Part shown: positions 59,867-64,000 of the stretch, one piece after another
Layout of the letters: the number at the start of each line of letters is the position of its first letter
Position numbering within the stretch: position 1 is the stretch's first letter
DNA from: an uncultured Lachnospiraceae bacterium
GTDB taxonomy: Bacteria > Bacillota > Clostridia > Lachnospirales > Lachnospiraceae
Assembly: GCA_947565425.1 (NCBI GenBank)
Contig: CANOFW010000013.1
Coordinates: forward strand, 1 to 64,000
Direction of reading: 5' to 3'
DNA length: 64,000 bases
Notes under the pieces: model-generated
Database searches by the model: none
What the model saw: only the letters and a program-made list of their open reading frames with translations
What the model was told of the DNA's origin: nothing
Position numbers and translations under genes: made by a program

Positions 59867-60424
59867 TCACATTCTAAGCCTTTGGATCTTATCCGTACAT
59901 CTCAATACCATCAAGAAACATCCCGCTGTGAGAGACCAGCAGATGAACGCGGCAACTAAAATAACATACATAAAGCTATACGTAAAACTACCGCCTGTGC
60001 TCTCCCAGAAATGAAACACGTTTATGGTATTCAAGAATGCAGGAGAAAGTTCTAATATTCCTACGAACAAAAACAGCCAACGTATTCTTCGATACAACGC
60101 AATCTGGGATTCCGTGTCTGTATATAGAGCAAACTCTCCCTTGGCAGCCTCCTTGCGAAATATCAGCCAAAAACCCCAGCGGCAGACATACTCAGCGCCA
60201 GTCTCTTCCACAAATTCTACGTATTTCTGATAATCATCACTCCAAGCAGGTACATGTAAAGCGTCCTTCCACATATCAACCCGGTAAATATATTTTCCCG
60301 GCTCACAAGGCGTAAAAATATACAGACCCGCAAAAAATTCCGTCATCGCCCATCCCTGCCGACTCATCTCATTCAGCCACTCTTCCTCTTTATCTTTATC
60401 CAAATATAACCTGAACTTCTTCAT
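59867..60424 (-). CDS. DUF2812 membrane protein
   Basis: The 185-residue protein has an N-terminal soluble DUF2812 domain (MKKFRLYLDKDKEEEWLNEM, GKYIYRVDMW, CRWGFWLIFRK) and two membrane helices (about residues 115-135 and 148-170). The family is almost always encoded next to a PadR regulator and is thought to act with it, possibly as a membrane sensor or anti-regulator. It overlaps the PadR gene by 29 bases. Confidence 0.85.
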   Translation of the reverse strand: MKKFRLYLDKDKEEEWLNEMSRQGWAMTEFFAGLYIFTPCEPGKYIYRVDMWKDALHVPAWSDDYQKYVEFVEETGAEYVCRWGFWLIFRKEAAKGEFALYTDTESQIALYRRIRWLFLFVGILELSPAFLNTINVFHFWESTGGSFTYSFMYVILVAAFICWSLTAGCFLMVLRCTDKIQRLRM

Positions 60425-60806
60425 CTTCTCCCGCCTCCTTTTCCTTCTCTTCCCCTGTTCTTACATTCGTTCCCTCCAACTTAACGCACCCTTGATGTAA
60501 AACGCGCCTGCCATTCTCTAAAAGCTCTTCCAGCCGTTCTATTTCCTGCCCCAGCGCCCGCTTTCCCTGCTCCGTAATAATATACTGCTTTTTCTTCCGC
60601 GATTGTTTATCTTCACTGTACAGCCGAATCCAACCTCTATCCAGCAATGTATTGATAGCTCCGTACAATGTCCCCGCCCCCAATTCCAGCCTGCCATCCG
60701 TCAATTCTATGGTATTCTGGATAATTCCATATCCGTGGTTGGGCGTATTTAAAGACAGAAGGATATAGTAAAATGCCTCTGTCATCACCATCTGCTTTTC
60801 CGCCAA
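60396..60806 (-). CDS. PadR-family transcriptional regulator
   Basis: The protein (136 residues) has the PadR winged helix (EAFYYILLSLNTPNHGYGIIQ, LGAGTLYGAINTLLDRGWI) and a shorter C-terminal helix for dimer formation, with a variable Glu-rich tail. I start at TTG 60804-60806, seven bases after GGAGGT; a GTG or ATG further in is possible. It controls itself and DUF2812, to judge by the operator at 60913-60933. Confidence 0.88.
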   Translation of the reverse strand: MAEKQMVMTEAFYYILLSLNTPNHGYGIIQNTIELTDGRLELGAGTLYGAINTLLDRGWIRLYSEDKQSRKKKQYIITEQGKRALGQEIERLEELLENGRRVLHQGCVKLEGTNVRTGEEKEKEAGEDEEVQVIFG

Positions 60807-60912
60807 AACTATCACCTCCCTGACCGCCATAGTTTCGCTCTTAGAACCAAGCGTAGACCTTGGATGCTTTGCATAATCATTGTTGTATCATGCAGCAATG
60901 TATCACCGCACA

Positions 60913-60964
60913 ATATATCGTCCTACGATATATAAAATATATCAGATGCCGCTATATTTGTCAA
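60913..60964 (-). promoter_or_regulatory. Promoter and operator of the padR-DUF2812 unit
   Basis: TTGACA (60959-60964) and TATATT (60936-60941) are 17 bases apart. Two bases past the -10 lies a perfect dyad, ATATATCGT and ACGATATAT with a 3-base centre (60913-60933), which covers the transcription start. This is the expected site for a PadR dimer. Confidence 0.8.
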
Positions 60965-60980
60965 GATTTAAGATTGAAAA

Positions 60981-61006
60981 AGGCTGCCGGCAATTGCCGA
61001 CAGCCT
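60981..61006 (-). terminator. Terminator of the hydrogenase gene
   Basis: An 11-base stem, AGGCTGTCGGC with GCCGGCAGCCT, has an AATT loop and is followed by TTTTTC on the minus strand. It begins 24 bases past the stop codon of the hydrogenase. Confidence 0.85.
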
Positions 61007-61030
61007 GTCACAAACTTTGTTATTCTTGTT

Positions 61031-62479
61031 TTATTCCCGATGCATAGAGAAGCTAGCCATATCGTATTCCTCCAGATTCTCGTGAATCTCTCGATTATCT
61101 GCCTGTTGGATCAGTTCATCTCTATCCTTCTTAAACTTCATCTGAGCTTTGAATGCACTTGGACCGCCAACACAACCGCCGTCACAAATCATACCTTCAA
61201 TAAAATCATTCGGCAATTTCGCTGCACGCAGAAGAAGAAGCGCTTTCTTACATTCTGCTGCGCCGTTAGCCTTATATACCTTAGCGTCAATGTCTTCCCC
61301 AGATTCTTTCAAGCTCTGCAATACGGCCTCGGTAACTCCGCCGGAATTAGCGAAACGCTTGCCATAAACAGATGCGATCTGATCGTCATTGCCACATGGC
61401 TGCAAAGCGACACCCTTCGCACGCATAATCGCACGCAGTTCACTGTACGTCAGCACATAATCTGCATTCCCGGGAATCTTCTGGTCGACAACTTCAGACT
61501 TCTTCGCAAGGCAGGGCCCGATAAATACCGTTATAGCATCCGGTTCCTTGGCCTTAATCAGACGAGACACCGCGCACATTGGAGAAACTGTAGTCGACAC
61601 GCATTCTGCAAGCTGTGGATAATGCAGACGCACCATATTAACAAACGCCGGACAGCAGGAGGTCACTTTCTTCTTGCCTTCCTTGTATGCTTCCGCCCAC
61701 TCCTCTGCTTCATAAGCTGCTGTCATATCTCCGCCAAGACCAACATCGTAAAAATCATCAAAACCTAATTCCAACATAGCGTTTTTCCAGCTCGCCATCG
61801 TAATGTCACGGCCAAACTGTCCCTCTGTTGCCGGGGCTGCCATTGCATAAACCTTTTTGCCAGACTTCAAAGCTTCTATTACATTGACAATATATGTCTT
61901 GGAGCCAATTGCACCGAACGGACAGCTATGAATACATTTACCGCAGCGGATGCATTTCTCTTTATCAATGATAGAAATGCCATTCTCGTCATATGTAATC
62001 GCGTCTACCGGACAGGCATACTTGCATGGTCTCTTGAGATGCGCAATGGCATTGTACGGACACGCATCTGCACACTTCCCACATTCCTTACACTTAGAAG
62101 CGTCAATATGGGAACGATGTCTGCCCATCCTGATTGCGCCAAAGTTACATGCATTGATACAAGCCTTACCGATACAGTTCTGGCAGTTCTCGGTAACCGT
62201 ATAACTGGAAATCGGACAGTCCTCACATGCCGAACTGATTACCTGGATTACATTGCCGTCATCTTCCGCACCTGGCGCCTTGCCCTCTGCAAGACGAACT
62301 CTCTGCCGGATAATCTCTCTCTCCTTGTAAATACAGCAACGGAACTGAGGCGTTGGTCCCGGAATCAGTTCCATCGCAATATGGTCCCTTCCTGATTCTA
62401 ATTCTCCGGCGAATGCCAGCTTCGCCACTTCGTACAGTACATCATGTTTGATTCTAATCACATTTTCATCTGCATACAT
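61031..62479 (-). CDS. [FeFe]-hydrogenase, monomeric, group-B-like
   Basis: The 482-residue protein has an N-terminal domain with three [4Fe-4S] motifs (CQNCIGKAC...C, CKECGKCADAC, CIRCGKCIHSC) and a C-terminal H-cluster domain. Its signatures are L1 TSCCPAF (273-279), L2 GPCLAKK (321-327) and L3 EGMICDGGCVGG (428-439). L3 differs from the classic MACPGGC form and agrees better with the group B hydrogenases of Clostridia. All four H-cluster cysteines are present. GAGGTAATTACG precedes the ATG. It may evolve H2 from ferredoxin; direction of catalysis is not known. Confidence 0.88.
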   Translation of the reverse strand: MYADENVIRIKHDVLYEVAKLAFAGELESGRDHIAMELIPGPTPQFRCCIYKEREIIRQRVRLAEGKAPGAEDDGNVIQVISSACEDCPISSYTVTENCQNCIGKACINACNFGAIRMGRHRSHIDASKCKECGKCADACPYNAIAHLKRPCKYACPVDAITYDENGISIIDKEKCIRCGKCIHSCPFGAIGSKTYIVNVIEALKSGKKVYAMAAPATEGQFGRDITMASWKNAMLELGFDDFYDVGLGGDMTAAYEAEEWAEAYKEGKKKVTSCCPAFVNMVRLHYPQLAECVSTTVSPMCAVSRLIKAKEPDAITVFIGPCLAKKSEVVDQKIPGNADYVLTYSELRAIMRAKGVALQPCGNDDQIASVYGKRFANSGGVTEAVLQSLKESGEDIDAKVYKANGAAECKKALLLLRAAKLPNDFIEGMICDGGCVGGPSAFKAQMKFKKDRDELIQQADNREIHENLEEYDMASFSMHRE

Positions 62480-62511
62480 CGTAATTACCTCGCTCTTTAT
62501 TGTTTGTCAAT

Positions 62512-62540
62512 ATTTTAACATTATGCTACTAGTCTTGCAA
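62512..62540 (-). promoter_or_regulatory. SigA promoter of the hydrogenase gene
   Basis: TTGCAA (62535-62540) and TAAAAT (62512-62517) are 17 bases apart, 33 bases before the start codon. Confidence 0.65.
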
Positions 62541-62603
62541 GCGGAAATTGTTTCTGTTTTTGGTAGTTTATCATCAAATGTTACTGTTCACTCTAAATTT
62601 TTT

Positions 62604-63881
62604 CTAATGCGTCCTGCGATTAATGTACTCCGTTTTATACTTGGAATAGACAATTTTCTGGCTGCGGTACAGACCATAATATCCTGACAACATATAACTG
62701 AGGGCGATGGATAACAGGAAATACGGCATTCCATCATAGCCGAACATTTCAAAACAAATCAATAGAGATGTTATCGGACAATTGGTGACGCCGCAGAATA
62801 CAGCGCCCATGCCCGCTGCTGTACAAAGCGCCGGGGCAAAACCGATCAAATTACCAAACAAACAGCCGAATGTCCCCCCTACCACAAAAGAGGGCACAAT
62901 CTCGCCGCCTTTAAACCCGCAGCCAAGCGTAACCGCCGTGAACAGCATTTTCAAAAGAAATGCATAGGACACATATTCATTCTCAAAGCAGCGCTCGATA
63001 ATCGGCATACCTGCACCATTATAATCCTGACATTTTACCACCAACGTCATAATAACAATGAAAGTCCCTCCGGTAAAGATTCTCAAATACGGATCCGGAA
63101 GATATTTTTTATAAATTTTTTCACCATGGTGGAGTATAATGCAAAAGATGATACTGAGCCCGGCGCAAAGCATAGCAAGTATGGCAATTTTGACAGCGGA
63201 TGCAATGGAAAAAGCCGGCAAATCTGTCAAAAGAAACTGCTCTGGGGTCACCTCAAAATAAGCAGCAATCCCTTTTGCTACAAGTGCGGAAATCACACAG
63301 GGCACTAATGCTGCGTAATGCATAATCCCTACGCTCACAACCTCCATGGAAAAAATTGCCGCAGCCATCGGAGTTCCAAACAGCGCAGAAAACGCTGCGC
63401 TCATACCACACATAATCATTACATGCTGGTCTTTATCATCAATTTTGAAAAGCCGTCCCAAAGAATTGCCAATACTTCCGCCAAGCTGCAATGCCGCGCC
63501 TTCGCGACCGGCAGAACCGCCAAATAAATGTGTCATGATTGTGGAGATAAAAATCAACGGAGCCATTTTTAGCGGGATACGCTCTCCTGAATGAATCGCG
63601 GCAAGCACCAGATTTGTGCCCGTGTCCTTCTCATCATGTAAAAGATGGTAAGCCCCAACAATTACAAGCCCAGCAATCGGCAGCAGGAGAATTAGCACAG
63701 GATTTGCCGTCCTGGTATCATTTGCCCAAACCATACAGTAATGAAATAACGTTCCCGCGCCTCCAATCACAACGCCAGACAGCAACGAAAAAGCCAACCA
63801 TTTGCAAAATGCAGACATACTTGCAGTAAAATGGCGCATATAATAGCAAAATGTCTCTTTGAAATCAAATTCATCTCTCAT
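62604..63881 (-). CDS. ClC-family anion channel/transporter
   Basis: The 425-residue membrane protein has about ten hydrophobic segments and the ClC core motifs GSAGREGAALQLGGSIGNSLG (residues 122-142) and GGEIVPSFVVGGTFG. The usual selectivity motif GSGIP is replaced by TGTNLVLAAI (87-96). That replacement recalls the SycA-like or fluoride/proton antiporter branch of the family, so fluoride export is possible but unproven. GGGAG precedes the ATG. A 23-codon frame overlaps the start. Confidence 0.85.
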   Translation of the reverse strand: MRDEFDFKETFCYYMRHFTASMSAFCKWLAFSLLSGVVIGGAGTLFHYCMVWANDTRTANPVLILLLPIAGLVIVGAYHLLHDEKDTGTNLVLAAIHSGERIPLKMAPLIFISTIMTHLFGGSAGREGAALQLGGSIGNSLGRLFKIDDKDQHVMIMCGMSAAFSALFGTPMAAAIFSMEVVSVGIMHYAALVPCVISALVAKGIAAYFEVTPEQFLLTDLPAFSIASAVKIAILAMLCAGLSIIFCIILHHGEKIYKKYLPDPYLRIFTGGTFIVIMTLVVKCQDYNGAGMPIIERCFENEYVSYAFLLKMLFTAVTLGCGFKGGEIVPSFVVGGTFGCLFGNLIGFAPALCTAAGMGAVFCGVTNCPITSLLICFEMFGYDGMPYFLLSIALSYMLSGYYGLYRSQKIVYSKYKTEYINRRTH

Positions 63882-63949
63882 ATGTAAACTCCCTGGAAAT
63901 CAAATTTATCTAAGTGCAAGCTTCTGCCGTTTTTACGGCTATTTTTCAT
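63878..63949 (-). CDS. Upstream 23-residue ORF overlapping the ClC start
   Basis: ATG at 63947-63949 with GGGGTG upstream opens a basic peptide (MKNSRKNGRSLHLDKFDFQG) that stops at 63878-63880, overlapping the ClC ATG (ATGA). The ClC gene has its own ribosome binding site inside this frame. Translational coupling or a leader-peptide control is likely; no homologue is known to me. Confidence 0.4.
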   Translation of the reverse strand: MKNSRKNGRSLHLDKFDFQGVYI

Positions 63950-63958
63950 CTTATCACC

Positions 63959-63980
63959 CCTCTGGAAAATTGGCAAGAGG
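63959..63980 (-). promoter_or_regulatory. Hairpin that could mask the upstream ORF ribosome binding site
   Basis: CCTCT (minus strand, 63976-63980) pairs with AGAGG (63959-63963) with a 12-base loop. The AGAGG arm runs into the GGGGTG site of the short frame. Five base pairs is a modest stem, so the effect is uncertain. Confidence 0.3.
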
Positions 63981-64000
63981 CTTGTAATTTTTGCTGGCAG

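Noticed and set aside
63882-64000. Fluoride riboswitch before the ClC gene
   Set aside because: The conserved crcB riboswitch blocks (GATGG-type loop and the closing GATGACTCCT-like strand) are not present.
1-64000. CRISPR arrays, tRNA, rRNA or prophage genes
   Set aside because: I saw no regularly spaced direct repeats, no clover-leaf with CCA-type ends and no integrase, capsid or transposase gene. A covariance search would be needed to exclude small RNAs.

Overview
The window looks like a chromosomal segment of a motile, spore-forming, anaerobic Firmicute of the class Clostridia, most likely family Lachnospiraceae. The reasons are the one-block fla/che operon with CheC, CheD, FliY and a SigD-type sigma factor, an intact sigK, a codY directly upstream of flgB, an [FeFe]-hydrogenase, typical DUF4250/DUF5662/DUF6115/DUF1292 proteins, moderate GC content and strong GGAGG ribosome binding sites. 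I could not pin it to a genus.

Region 1 (1-2520): a broken-off helix-turn-helix gene at the left edge, then tsf and rpsB on the minus strand, separated by a 400-base spacer that holds a multi-hairpin element. Region 2 (2518-37472): one uninterrupted minus-strand flagellar and chemotaxis operon. In transcription order it reads flgB, flgC, fliE, fliF, fliG, fliH, fliI, fliJ, a MotE-like gene, fliK, flgD, a flagellar-operon gene, flgE, flbD, motA, motB, fliL, fliM, fliY, cheY, fliO, fliP, fliQ, fliR, flhB, flhA, flhF, flhG, a PilZ gene, cheB, cheA, cheW, cheC, cheD, a small membrane protein, sigD, fapA, an unknown gene, a SwrB-like gene and a small MltG-like gene, then rpsB-tsf. This is the Bacillus subtilis order (dprA-topA-codY-flgB...sigD-swrB-rpsB-tsf) with motAB and a few extra genes inserted. 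The genes build the export gate, basal body, hook and stator, switch the motor through CheY-P, and close with the late sigma factor.

Region 3 (37473-44612): codY with a CodY-box-like site before flgB and another over its own promoter, a 99-codon frame broken by one stop codon between codY and flgB, a palindromic element between topA and codY, then topA, dprA, yifB and sigK. Region 4 (44770-53333): DUF4250 and DUF5662 proteins, a TraX-like membrane protein, a GH13 glycogen-debranching homologue that has lost its catalytic residues, an HD-GYP cyclic-di-GMP phosphodiesterase, a DUF1292 protein, a UvrD-type helicase and gltX.

Region 5 (53404-64000): an SsuABC-type ABC importer divergent from a LacI-family regulator with two identical operators between them; a NatAB-type exporter; a 255-base element of nested inverted repeats, part of which recurs at 49954-50015; a PadR/DUF2812 pair with a near-perfect operator; a group-B-like [FeFe]-hydrogenase; and a ClC-family anion transporter preceded by a short overlapping reading frame. 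I saw no tRNA, rRNA, CRISPR array, transposase or prophage gene. The less expected items are the three structured intergenic elements and the degenerate GH13 protein.
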